Of a stretch of 64,000 bases of DNA, positions 44,166 to 52,068 are shown piece by piece. A program made the position numbers and the translations under genes. The DNA is taken from positions 29,138-93,137 of the forward strand of contig CAYVJG010000008.1 of NCBI GenBank assembly GCA_964451785.1, given 5' to 3'. Positions within the stretch are counted from its first letter, which is position 1, and the number at the start of each line of letters is the position of its first letter. The notes beneath the pieces were generated by a model. The model worked only from the letters and a program-made list of their open reading frames with translations. It was not told the origin of the DNA and made no database searches. The stretch comes from JAJYSO01 sp964451785 (GTDB taxonomy: Bacteria; Bacteroidota; Bacteroidia; Flavobacteriales; Flavobacteriaceae).

Positions 44166-44975
44166 ATGAAACCAGATAAAATCATTAGAGGTGTCTTTAC
44201 AGTCACTCGCAAAGCATATATCACTCCCCACCTCATCAGGGTGTATCTTACCAGCGAAGATTTGGCCTTATTTGCACATACAACTGTAGGCATTAACAAT
44301 AAAATTCTTATTCCATCACCAGGAACAACAAGCATTCATTTTCCGAAGCTGGATAAAAAAAAGAAAAAAAAATCAGCAAAAGTTAAAAAGCCCACTGTCC
44401 GCACTTACACCCACCGCGGCATTGACTTAGAGCAACAAGAACTGTGGATTGACTTTGTGGCGCATGGTGATGAAGGACCGGCTTCAGCTTGGGCTATCAA
44501 GGCACAAAAAGGAGACTGCTTAGGCATCATGATGAAAAACAAGAAAAAAGAGCTATACCCTAAAGCCAATAACTACCTGCTAGTAGGGGATGCCACTGCC
44601 CTACCCGTTTTATCAGCTATCTTAGAAGATTTGCCGGCCAACGCTAAAGGGACTTGTATTATTGAAGTCAACAGTGAAGCCGACAAATTAGCTATTCAAA
44701 CTAAAGCCAACATCAACTTCATTTGGCTCTACAATGCGCATCCTCAACAAGGCAGTGCACTTGCAGAAACTGTAAAACTTCAAGAATTACCTCAAAATCA
44801 CCGTTTTGCTTATATCGCCGCTGAATATCAAAGCGTTAAAGCCATTAGAAAATACCTCAAAAAAGATCAAGCCTGGGGGAAAAAGGAATTTTATGCGTTC
44901 TCCTATTGGAAATCGGGAAGCTCAGAAAGTAAATCCGCTAAAAGCAGACTCGAAGAAAGAGCCGAAAACGACTAA
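44166..44975 (+). CDS. Siderophore-interacting protein (SIP/ViuB family flavoreductase)
   Basis: 269 residues from the ATG at 44166. N-terminal flavin-binding barrel with ITPHLIRVYLTSEDL, NNKILIPSPG, a RTYTHR motif (RxYTxR, FAD binding) and DFVAHGDEGPASAWA. The C-terminal NAD(P)H-binding domain has YLLVGDATALPVLSAIL and ends KEFYAFSYWKSG. Known family: cytosolic reductases releasing iron from ferric siderophores. Odd: a Lys-rich insertion (KLDKKKKKKSAKVKK) precedes RTYTHR. Downstream of the esterase and propeller genes but with its own promoter box and terminator. Confidence 0.88.
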   Translation: MKPDKIIRGVFTVTRKAYITPHLIRVYLTSEDLALFAHTTVGINNKILIPSPGTTSIHFPKLDKKKKKKSAKVKKPTVRTYTHRGIDLEQQELWIDFVAHGDEGPASAWAIKAQKGDCLGIMMKNKKKELYPKANNYLLVGDATALPVLSAILEDLPANAKGTCIIEVNSEADKLAIQTKANINFIWLYNAHPQQGSALAETVKLQELPQNHRFAYIAAEYQSVKAIRKYLKKDQAWGKKEFYAFSYWKSGSSESKSAKSRLEERAEND

Positions 44976-44991
44976 AGCCTGATTAACTAAT

Positions 44992-45040
44992 AAATCGCTC
45001 TTAATCATCAATTGTAAAAGTGATTAAGAGCGATTTTTTT
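44992..45040 (+). terminator. Strong terminator after the siderophore-interacting protein
   Basis: A perfect 16-bp stem (AAATCGCTCTTAATCA and its complement) with a 13-base loop, followed by seven T. Confidence 0.92.
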
Positions 45041-45100
45041 GTTGAACTCAAGATTTATTTACTCAAGCTTCTGAATTATTCTACTTCAATCTTTATTATT

Positions 45101-45301
45101 GAACTACTTCGTAGTTCTGTAAGCTAAGGTAATCTCAGTGCCCCGAGTTACACTCGGGGTTAATCATATTCAACCATTACATGGTTGTAAATATAAATAT
45201 TCTTTAAAAGGTCGAAGACCTTTAATGTGATTAACCCTGTACAAACGAAGTGCTGTACGGGGTAAGACAGACTTACACCTACTGAACCCCGAAGGGTGTT
45301 C
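45101..45301. other. Cluster of tri-loop hairpins, possible structured RNA or REP-like element
   Basis: Within 201 bp: GAACTAC-TTC-GTAGTTC (45101-45117), CCCCGAGT-TAC-ACTCGGGG (45141-45159), CAACCAT-TAC-ATGGTTG (45171-45187), AAAGGTC-GAA-GACCTTT (45207-45223), CCCTGTAC/GTACGGGG (45235-45262), GTAAG/CTTAC (45262-45276) and GAACCCC-GAA-GGGTGTTC (45284-45301). A further perfect 10-bp helix GGGTTAATCA (45157-45166) with 45228-45237 encloses two of them and competes with the 45141-45159 hairpin. No coding frame is supported. The rest of the 452-bp space between the SIP gene and the M56 gene (45302-45492) shows nothing. Confidence 0.75.
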
Positions 45302-45492
45302 AATAGCAAAGAATGTGTACTGGTTATTATTAGTTATAAATAAAGTATACATCTGATTATTAATCATATAACACCACAAATCCAAATACACAATCTATTA
45401 ACGATACTTTCCCCGAAACTTCAGTTTATTTACCCACTCAAAACAACATAGCTGATAACTTATGCTATTGCATTATAAACTTTAGACTAGGG

Positions 45493-46818
45493 TTAGTTTT
45501 CACTTCCCTTAAACACAATTGGCAAGGTATAAATTGCTCTCACCGTTTTTCCGGCTTGCTTCCCGGGAGTCATTTGTGGTAACAATTTAACGACGCGTTT
45601 AGCCTCATCTGATAGGGCTTGATGAGGGGACCTAGCACGGATATTAGTAACTTGCCCATGCTCATCAACGGTAAATTGTGCGTATATTGAAATTCTACCC
45701 TCCAGACCTGTAGCCTTGATTATAGATTGATCAAAATTTTGACTTACTAACTCTCTTATCTTTTTAGACATACAGTTTTTTTGTGCAGTCGGATCATCAA
45801 ATTGCTCACATCCCGGATAAACCGGTGGCTGATCAATAGCTTGAAAAGGAACTTCTGCAATCTCGTCTTCTTGAATTGTTGTAGAAGGTTCTGGAGGTAT
45901 CACAGATTCCGTTTGTTTTTCATGTTTTGATGCTTTACTTGCATTTTTTGAACAAGAAGTATAGGTCAACATAAGAGCCAATACCGGAAATATTAGAAGA
46001 TATTTCCATAATTTGTTGCGGGTTGATTGAGGTTTGTGTAACATCATAAGGCGTTTTTTGATTAATGAATTAGTAAAAAAAGGGTTTGTAAAAGCCAAGT
46101 CTTGCGTACCAAAAGTGGCATTCAACAAGCTCTGACAATAGGTTTTTTTATGGATTTGACGAGTAGTTTGTTTATCAGCCATATATTCGTGTAACAAAAT
46201 TAACTGTGCCTGGTAGCGGTATACCAACGGATTAAACCAGCACAGCACACGACAAATCTCAAAGAACAGTAAATCCCAACTGTGTTTTTGATTGACATGG
46301 GCACATTCGTGTATAAAAATTTGTTTGCGCTCTTCTCCAGTTAATTTATCGCCTAAGAAGATTGTCTTAAAGAACGAACACGCTTCACGGCTATTGGGCA
46401 AATGAATTAGCGTCATTCCATTTATCATTTCCACTCGACTACCCGACTGCTTAAGACGCTGTAATTGAAGATATTTATAAACAAACAGTCCTAAGCCTAT
46501 CAATACACCTATGCCGTACAGCACCCAAATCCAATGGGTTATCAGAAGATTTAAAACTGAAGTTTTATCGATTTGTGAGGCTGCGGTCAAATCATTTGTT
46601 GAAGTCATCAACAAAGCAGGCAATGTGACAGCGGATTCTACAGGGATAAATCTTTGAAAAAAATCAACTTGTATTAAGGGAATAATAGCCGCCAAAACGG
46701 GTGTAAACAGTAGGTAAATGCGATTGAGCTTAAAGAAGGATTCACGCTTTAAAAACAGCTCGTAAACACCTAAAAACAAGGCCTGAAAAAGTATTAATTG
46801 CGCACAATAATGTAACAT
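45493..46818 (-). CDS. BlaR1-like M56 membrane metallopeptidase with TonB-like C-terminus
   Basis: 441 residues. Three N-terminal membrane helices (about 5-23, 34-52, 90-115) and a cytosolic zinc-protease domain with HECAH (170-174) and a downstream HEYMADKQT. A fourth membrane helix lies near 275-290. The periplasmic tail is Pro/Glu-rich and ends in a TonB-C-like domain (about 350-441; GRISIYAQFTVDEHGQV, ARSPHQALSDEAKRVVKLLP). BlaR1 of staphylococci has a penicillin-binding sensor there; this one does not. Paired with a BlaI-type repressor 33 bp upstream. Likely senses an envelope signal and inactivates the repressor by proteolysis. Confidence 0.88.
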   Translation of the reverse strand: MLHYCAQLILFQALFLGVYELFLKRESFFKLNRIYLLFTPVLAAIIPLIQVDFFQRFIPVESAVTLPALLMTSTNDLTAASQIDKTSVLNLLITHWIWVLYGIGVLIGLGLFVYKYLQLQRLKQSGSRVEMINGMTLIHLPNSREACSFFKTIFLGDKLTGEERKQIFIHECAHVNQKHSWDLLFFEICRVLCWFNPLVYRYQAQLILLHEYMADKQTTRQIHKKTYCQSLLNATFGTQDLAFTNPFFTNSLIKKRLMMLHKPQSTRNKLWKYLLIFPVLALMLTYTSCSKNASKASKHEKQTESVIPPEPSTTIQEDEIAEVPFQAIDQPPVYPGCEQFDDPTAQKNCMSKKIRELVSQNFDQSIIKATGLEGRISIYAQFTVDEHGQVTNIRARSPHQALSDEAKRVVKLLPQMTPGKQAGKTVRAIYTLPIVFKGSEN

Positions 46819-46851
46819 AGGTTTAAGCTTATAGAATGGATAATAAAAGGC

Positions 46852-47232
46852 TTATTGGTCGTCGAGTTCTTTCAATATTTTTTCGAGTTCTTGTACGCTT
46901 ACATCATTTTTCTTAACAAAAAATGAAAGCATACTTTTTACTGAACCATTAAAATAATTGTTCATCAACTTTGACATCGATGCTTTGGTGTAGTCTTCTT
47001 TTTTTAACAGCGGAAAATAAATATGGCCGCGCCCTACTCGTTTATAACTCACCACACCTTTGCTGTCTAAAATACGAACAATAGTCGATACGGTGTTATA
47101 AGCCGGTTTAGGCGCCGGCATCTGTTCGATAATCTGAGCTACATTAGCCTCCTCTAATTCCCAAAGCTTTTGCATAATTTCTTCTTCGGCACGGGTTAAT
47201 TCGAAAGATTCTGATTTCGATTTTTTCATCAT
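46852..47232 (-). CDS. BlaI/MecI-family transcriptional repressor
   Basis: 126 residues from the ATG at 47232; the frame reaches back to a TTG at 47265, which is less likely. Winged helix: ELTRAEEEIMQKLWELE, AYNTVSTIVRILDSKG (recognition helix) and YKRVGRGHIYFPLL. A C-terminal dimerisation helix with LSFFVKKNDVSVQELEKILKEL follows. It represses its own operon with the M56 sensor. Two overlapping perfect palindromes lie just upstream of its -7 box. Confidence 0.9.
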   Translation of the reverse strand: MMKKSKSESFELTRAEEEIMQKLWELEEANVAQIIEQMPAPKPAYNTVSTIVRILDSKGVVSYKRVGRGHIYFPLLKKEDYTKASMSKLMNNYFNGSVKSMLSFFVKKNDVSVQELEKILKELDDQ

Positions 47233-47322
47233 CAAATGATTTAGGTTTATTTTTAAAACTGTCAAGGCGCTCTCCTCTATTGATCTTCAATGATTCAAGA
47301 AGAAATAAATAACTCGACAGAA

Positions 47323-47353
47323 CAAATATAACTAAATATTTAGTTTAAACTAA
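47323..47353 (-). promoter_or_regulatory. blaI-type promoter with overlapping palindromic operators
   Basis: TATATTTG (minus strand, 47330-47323) matches TAnnTTTG. Starting at the same base upstream is the perfect 16-bp palindrome AACTAAATATTTAGTT (47330-47345), overlapping the perfect 14-bp palindrome TTAGTTTAAACTAA (47340-47353). They fill the space between -7 and -33, where a BlaI dimer would block polymerase. Confidence 0.6.
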
Positions 47354-47460
47354 TTTATTAGGTGTTAAATGTAAAAATATTAGTTAAAGTAACTGATTTT
47401 CAAGAGTTATATAATCTCAAAATACTTATCTTAGTTCTATTAATCACGACTATCTATATT

Positions 47461-47898
47461 ATGAAAATCAACAGATTATTAGTTTTCGTTTTAGGGATGT
47501 TATTGTATTTCCCTGCCCAAGCTCAAGAGCAGCAACTCAGTACTTCTGAAACACCACAAGAAATAAAAACCTATATCGGCAAGCACTTTCCTGATCAGCA
47601 AATTGTCAGTGTAGAAAAAGAAAAAAAATACAGAGGTGTTGAATATGAAGTGGAACTCAACGATGACACGACCGTAGAATTTGATGAAGATTTTACCCCA
47701 ACAAAAATCGATACGGATCATCGCGCCTTGCCGCAAGATTTAGTACCAAAACCAATTGCCGATTATGTTTCACAAAACTATCCGGGAAGGATTATCACCT
47801 CTTGGGAGAAAAAATATAGCGGACAGGAAGTAGAACTCAATGATGACAGAGAGCTACTGTTTTCAAAAGACGGTAAGTTTAAACGTGCTGATCGTTAA
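47461..47898 (+). CDS. Exported PepSY-like (beta-lactamase-inhibitor-like fold) protein
   Basis: 145 residues from the ATG at 47461, giving a signal peptide cleaved after AQAQ. An upstream frame to 47362 would place a second hydrophobic stretch ahead and is rejected. The mature part holds two repeats of the PepSY-like pattern: IKTYIGKHFPDQQIVSVEKE with YEVELNDDTTVEFDEDF, and IADYVSQNYPGRIITSWEKK with QEVELNDDRELLFSKDG. Periplasmic, unknown role. It is divergent from the BlaI regulator and shares its upstream region, so it may be under the same control. A strong terminator follows. Confidence 0.8.
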   Translation: MKINRLLVFVLGMLLYFPAQAQEQQLSTSETPQEIKTYIGKHFPDQQIVSVEKEKKYRGVEYEVELNDDTTVEFDEDFTPTKIDTDHRALPQDLVPKPIADYVSQNYPGRIITSWEKKYSGQEVELNDDRELLFSKDGKFKRADR

Positions 47899-47916
47899 AC
47901 AATAAATTTATTGCAT

Positions 47917-47962
47917 AAAAAAAGCTTTTTCCGAATCACTGATTTAGAAAAAGCTTTTTTTT
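47917..47962 (+). terminator. Terminator after the PepSY-like gene
   Basis: AAAAAGCTTTTTC and GAAAAAGCTTTTT pair around a loop of about 15 bases, followed by a T-run. Confidence 0.85.
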
Positions 47963-48020
47963 ATGGACTCTTAGATTCAGAATTAAGCACTTACGATTTA
48001 TGTTGTGTTTTAGTCACTCA

Positions 48021-48647
48021 TCAAATCGCTGCATAAAACTCATCAAGTGGCAAGCGCACTTTCTTTTGATTGGCTAGCGGGTCTTTAGTTTCGTCTCTAT
48101 AGCCCAAGGCTAAAAGCACTACACTTTTTAAACCTTTTTGTTTAAGACCTAGTAGTTCATCTACTAACGCGTTGTCAAAACCTTCCATAGGAGTTGAATC
48201 AATTTTGAGTTCTGCTGCTGCAATCATTGCCGTTCCTAAGGCGATATAAGCTTGTTTTGTCGACCAAATAAAATTTTCTTCAGTACTTCTGTTAAGCGTA
48301 TAGTTCGCTATAGACGATTTAAAATCGGCTAAACTTTCTGTTGACTGTTCTCGTTCTTGAGCAATACGTTCAATGTAGTCGTCAATTAATTGCGGCGTCA
48401 CATTTTCATAAGCCGCAAAAACCAGCAAGTCAGACGCCTCTTCTATTTGTGCATTAAAACTCTTTTCACGCAAAGCTTTTCGTATCGCTTTATCTTTTAC
48501 TAAAAACAAGCGATAACTCTGCAAACCTATTGATGAAGCCGACAGGTTGATACTCTCAATAATCTTGTTTAAATCTTGTTCTTTTACCTTTTTATCGGTG
48601 TAATTCTTTACGGCATAGCGCCAATTGAGATGATCTTGTAAAGTCAT
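48021..48647 (-). CDS. NAD(P)H-dependent nitroreductase (NfsB-like)
   Basis: 208 residues. RYAVKNYTDKKVKEQDLNKI and the SASSIGLQSYRLFLVKD FMN-binding start are typical of the oxygen-insensitive NfsB group. Other family parts are WSTKQAYIALGTAMIAAAEL and STPMEGFD followed by VVLLALGYRDETKD. A soluble flavoenzyme reducing nitro or quinone compounds. It is divergent from an HxlR regulator 108 bp away, a common pairing in which the regulator controls the reductase in response to electrophiles. Confidence 0.92.
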   Translation of the reverse strand: MTLQDHLNWRYAVKNYTDKKVKEQDLNKIIESINLSASSIGLQSYRLFLVKDKAIRKALREKSFNAQIEEASDLLVFAAYENVTPQLIDDYIERIAQEREQSTESLADFKSSIANYTLNRSTEENFIWSTKQAYIALGTAMIAAAELKIDSTPMEGFDNALVDELLGLKQKGLKSVVLLALGYRDETKDPLANQKKVRLPLDEFYAAI

Positions 48648-48692
48648 AGTTCAATTCATTTTAGTTTTCGCGTACAAAATTCGGTTTTTGTT

Positions 48693-48742
48693 GTTACTTT
48701 TTGTAACTTAGTATCGAAAAATAACTGTAACCTCTAGGTAAC
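48693..48742. promoter_or_regulatory. Possible HxlR operator region
   Basis: In the shared upstream region: GTTAC-TTTTT-GTAAC (48693-48707), then two more GTAAC copies (48727-48731 and about 48738-48742). The repeated short motif between divergent genes suits a regulator site. No direct evidence. Confidence 0.35.
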
Positions 48743-48754
48743 TACACCTCAATT

Positions 48755-49102
48755 ATGAAAACAGATACAACCGCTATTCCTTGTCAAAAAAGGATACGCG
48801 CCATACACGACACCATGGATGTCATCGGCGGCAAATGGAAAGTTTCAATCATAGCCTCACTGAGCTATGGTAAAAAGCGATATTCTGAAATTTTAAAAGA
48901 TGTTGACGGAATTTCAGGAAAAGTATTGAGTAGAGATTTAAAAGAGCTCGAGACCAATTTACTTATCACTCGAACCGTAATCTGCACGCGCCCCATTGCT
49001 GTTGAGTATGCCTTAACCGACTATTGTGAAGATTTGCTGCCTATTATTCAAGCCCTAACGGAATGGGGATTAAAACACCGAAAAACCTTATTTTCCGATT
49101 AG
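48755..49102 (+). CDS. HxlR-family winged-helix regulator
   Basis: 115 residues. A conserved redox-type Cys near the start (AIPCQKRIRAIHDTMDVIGG) precedes KWKVSIIASLSYGKKRYSEI, GISGKVLSRDLKELE (recognition helix) and ALTDYCEDLLPIIQALTEWG. This is the complete HxlR fold; such proteins often sense aldehydes, quinones or disulfide stress through that Cys. It likely controls the divergent nitroreductase and itself. Confidence 0.93.
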   Translation: MKTDTTAIPCQKRIRAIHDTMDVIGGKWKVSIIASLSYGKKRYSEILKDVDGISGKVLSRDLKELETNLLITRTVICTRPIAVEYALTDYCEDLLPIIQALTEWGLKHRKTLFSD

Positions 49103-49233
49103 TTGGAAATCGTATTTATTCTCATTCATAAATCAGATTGTCAATTACCAAATCATTCAAATGGCATCTACATTCTTACCTAAAGTTTAACAAGAATAGT
49201 TGGTCTATAACGGGTAAAATTAACTGGTATTTT

Positions 49234-49241
49234 TATCTTTG
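49234..49241 (+). promoter_or_regulatory. Putative -7 element of dnaX
   Basis: TATCTTTG, an exact TAnnTTTG match, 17 bp before the ATG at 49259. It overlaps the GTG at 49241 that would otherwise extend the frame, supporting the ATG start. Confidence 0.5.
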
Positions 49242-49258
49242 TGCTAAGCAAAATCACC

Positions 49259-51412
49259 ATGGAACAATTTATCGTATCAGCACGGAAATATCGTCCGCAA
49301 ACTTTTGAAGATGTTGTTGGGCAACAAGCCATCACCAATACATTATCTAATGCTATAGCCAACAATCATTTGGCTCAAGCCCTATTATTCTGTGGCCCTC
49401 GGGGGGTAGGAAAAACCACTTGCGCCCGTATTTTGGCTAAAAAAATCAATCAACAAGCCAGCAATAACTTTAATGAAGATGAAGATTTTGCTTTTAATAT
49501 CTTTGAGCTCGACGCGGCCTCAAACAACAGTGTTGACGACATCCGTGAGCTCACTGACCAGGTGCGTATTCCGCCACAAGTAGGAAAATATAAAGTGTAT
49601 ATTGTCGATGAGGTGCACATGCTTTCATCTGCAGCTTTTAACGCTTTCTTAAAAACTTTAGAAGAGCCTCCAAAACATGTAATTTTTATTTTGGCAACCA
49701 CAGAAAAACACAAAATTATTCCAACTATTTTGTCGCGTTGTCAAATTTTTGATTTCAAACGTATCACCGTTTCTGACGCTAAAAATTATTTGGCTACCAT
49801 TGCTGAGCGCGAAGGTGTAAATGCTGAAGATGACGCCTTACACATCATTGCTCAAAAAGCAGATGGCGCCATGCGTGATGCTTTGTCTATCTACGATCGC
49901 GTGGTGAGCTTTTGTGGTAATCACCTCACCCGCGAAGCTGTTACAGAAAATTTAAACGTGCTCGATTACGATGTTTTCTTTGAATCTACTGATTTGATTT
50001 TGAATAATGATATCCCTGGCGTTTTGCTTCAATTTAATGAGGTTTTAGCCAAAGGATTTGACGGGCAACACTACATCGCCGGATTAGCTGCTCACTTTAG
50101 AGATTTATTGGTGGCCATTCATCAAGAAACCATTCCGCTTTTAGAAGTTGGTGAAGGTATCAAAGCAAAATACCTCGCGCAAAGTCAACGTGTGAATAAA
50201 GCCTTTTTATTACGCGCTATTGAATTGGCTAACACCTGTGATTTCAACTACCGTACGAGTCAAAACCAGCGTTTACACGTCGAGTTGTGCATTATGCAAT
50301 TGGCTTCACTAACGCATGGACAACCGCGCAAAAAAGAAGAACCCAAAATTATGCCGGCCAAGGCAGTAAACCCTTCTACCCGACCTGATCAACCAAAACC
50401 TGAGGTAAAACCTATCCCTAGTAGCTCGGCAAAATCTGACAGTACGTCAAGTTCTTCAACCACTGAGACTTCTAATAATAGTTCTAAACCTGAAGCAAAA
50501 CCTACTACTGATTTACCTCAAACAGGTGACACATCGATTGCAGCATCGTCAACTACAAATAACGCTACTGAAACAAGTCAAAAATCAGCTACTGCTGCTC
50601 CAAAAGAAAACTTTGAAGCTGATTTAACAGAAGATACAGATCGCCCCGTTGCTGAGCCCACTCCTACTTTGACACAACCTACGGCTGAAAAGCCTAAAAA
50701 AGCAATAGAACCTATAGCAAACGCCTCTATTGAGCCTGCTAAGGCTAATGAGTCTACCAAAGCATTTTCAACACCACAAACTTCTGTTGAAGTTAGTGCG
50801 CAACAGCAAAATATTTTACAACAGTCTGAAATAGCTGTTCTAGAAAACAAAGCACCCACAACTTCTAAACAAGTTGTTATTACCGAAAAAACAGAAGAAG
50901 ATTCAACTGCGGCAAAGCAAAACACAAATAAAATTTCTAATCCGGAGTCCCCAAAACGCGTTTCAGGTTTATCGCTAAAAAGCATTGAAGTTAAACGTCA
51001 ACACAAAGCTGAACAAGCTAAAAAAGCAAAAAAAGCTGAATATGAAGCTGATGATACTTTTACGCCAGAACAAGTTTTAAAGGCTTGGGAAGAATACACC
51101 AAAAAAGAGCGCAAAAAAGGGCATAAAATTTTAGCTTCAGTACTCGGCTCTGACAAACCTAAAGTTGACGGTAACGAAATTAAAATCGTTTTGCCCAACG
51201 AAACAATGAAAATCGAAATTGAACGTGCTCAAGGCGATTTAATGCGCTACATCAAAAAGAAACTCAATAACACACACATCAGCCTAGCTATTGAAGTGAA
51301 CAAAGAAGTAGCTAAAAAATATGCCTTTACCCCTCGGGAAAAATACGATAAACTCAACGAAAAGAATCCATTAGTCGATCAACTGCGTATTATTTTTGAT
51401 TTAAGCATTTAA
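49259..51412 (+). CDS. dnaX: DNA polymerase III subunit tau/gamma
   Basis: 717 residues from the ATG at 49259. AAA+ clamp-loader core: Walker A GPRGVGKT (46-53), FELDAASNNSVDDIR, VYIVDEVHMLS, LATTEKHKIIPTILSRC (sensor 1, SRC). The CxxCxxC zinc cluster seen in proteobacterial DnaX is missing, as I recall for flavobacterial homologues. Residues about 365-590 are a Ser/Thr/Pro/Ala/Lys linker without fold. Residues about 600-717 form a compact C-terminal domain (FTPEQVLKAWEEYTKKERKK). A slippery A-AAA-AAA at 51028-51034 could yield a 593-residue gamma-like form. miaE follows after 28 bp. Confidence 0.96.
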   Translation: MEQFIVSARKYRPQTFEDVVGQQAITNTLSNAIANNHLAQALLFCGPRGVGKTTCARILAKKINQQASNNFNEDEDFAFNIFELDAASNNSVDDIRELTDQVRIPPQVGKYKVYIVDEVHMLSSAAFNAFLKTLEEPPKHVIFILATTEKHKIIPTILSRCQIFDFKRITVSDAKNYLATIAEREGVNAEDDALHIIAQKADGAMRDALSIYDRVVSFCGNHLTREAVTENLNVLDYDVFFESTDLILNNDIPGVLLQFNEVLAKGFDGQHYIAGLAAHFRDLLVAIHQETIPLLEVGEGIKAKYLAQSQRVNKAFLLRAIELANTCDFNYRTSQNQRLHVELCIMQLASLTHGQPRKKEEPKIMPAKAVNPSTRPDQPKPEVKPIPSSSAKSDSTSSSSTTETSNNSSKPEAKPTTDLPQTGDTSIAASSTTNNATETSQKSATAAPKENFEADLTEDTDRPVAEPTPTLTQPTAEKPKKAIEPIANASIEPAKANESTKAFSTPQTSVEVSAQQQNILQQSEIAVLENKAPTTSKQVVITEKTEEDSTAAKQNTNKISNPESPKRVSGLSLKSIEVKRQHKAEQAKKAKKAEYEADDTFTPEQVLKAWEEYTKKERKKGHKILASVLGSDKPKVDGNEIKIVLPNETMKIEIERAQGDLMRYIKKKLNNTHISLAIEVNKEVAKKYAFTPREKYDKLNEKNPLVDQLRIIFDLSI
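51028..51039 (+). other. dnaX: Candidate -1 frameshift site in dnaX (gamma form)
   Basis: In frame the codons read GCA AAA AAA GCT GAA. The seven A (51028-51034) fit X-XXY-YYZ. A -1 slip gives AGC then TGA (51037-51039), ending the protein one residue after the slip, just as the E. coli dnaX site ends after one extra residue. The truncated product keeps the ATPase core and linker and loses only the C-terminal domain. No strong downstream hairpin is obvious. Confidence 0.5.
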
Positions 51413-51440
51413 TTAACTCAACATATCTATTTATTTAAAA

Positions 51441-52028
51441 ATGAGCATGTTAAATTTAAAACTACCCACTGATCCTCGTTGGGCAGATGTAGCTTCAAAA
51501 AACCTAGAAGACATCTTAACAGATCACGCTTGGTGTGAACAGAAAGCAGCTTCTACAGCCATTTCTTTATTGATAAATTATCCTGAGTACACTGATTTAG
51601 TTAAGGCGATGACACTTTTAGCACAAGAGGAAATGAGTCATTTTAAGTTGGTACACGATATCATTGTTGAACGCGGATTTGCATTGGGATTTTATCACGG
51701 TGACGAATATGTTAAGCAGTTATTGCAATTTTTTCCTAAGGGAGGAAGTCGTTTAGATAATCTCGTACACCGCTTGCTGTATGCAGCTTTAATTGAAGCG
51801 CGCAGTTGCGAGCGCTTTAAGCTTTTCTCAACCACATTAGAAGATGACAATCTCAAAGTTTTTTACCGCAAGTTGATGGAAAGTGAAGCTAATCATTACA
51901 CCATGTTTCTCAATTTTGCACGTCAATATGGCGACCGTGAAACGGTTGATAAAAAATGGAACGACTTGCTAGAACACGAAGCCGAAATTATGCAAAATTT
52001 TAGCAAAGGTACTGGTATTCACAGCTAA
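51441..52028 (+). CDS. miaE: tRNA-(ms2io6A)-hydroxylase
   Basis: 195 residues, ferritin-like four-helix diiron enzyme. Ligand motifs: LAQEEMSHFKLVHD, LIEARSCERFKLF and KLMESEANHYTMF, with the early HAWCEQKAAS helix. It hydroxylates the isopentenyl side chain of ms2i6A at tRNA position 37 using oxygen. The in-frame Met at codon 3 is an alternative start. It lies between dnaX and a two-component system with short spacers (28 and 40 bp), so could share their transcript. Confidence 0.9.
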   Translation: MSMLNLKLPTDPRWADVASKNLEDILTDHAWCEQKAASTAISLLINYPEYTDLVKAMTLLAQEEMSHFKLVHDIIVERGFALGFYHGDEYVKQLLQFFPKGGSRLDNLVHRLLYAALIEARSCERFKLFSTTLEDDNLKVFYRKLMESEANHYTMFLNFARQYGDRETVDKKWNDLLEHEAEIMQNFSKGTGIHS

Positions 52029-52068
52029 AATCGATTCTTAATTTCATCGTATAGATGGTGTTTTCCCT

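Noticed and set aside
45170..45391. 73-codon minus-strand frame over the hairpin cluster
   Set aside because: It is built from the palindromes themselves, has no plausible start context and resembles no protein; the structure is explained by inverted repeats.
50578..51198. Long antisense frames opposite the dnaX linker
   Set aside because: Ser/Ala/Val-rich mirror images of the low-complexity linker; no motifs, and dnaX on the other strand is certain.
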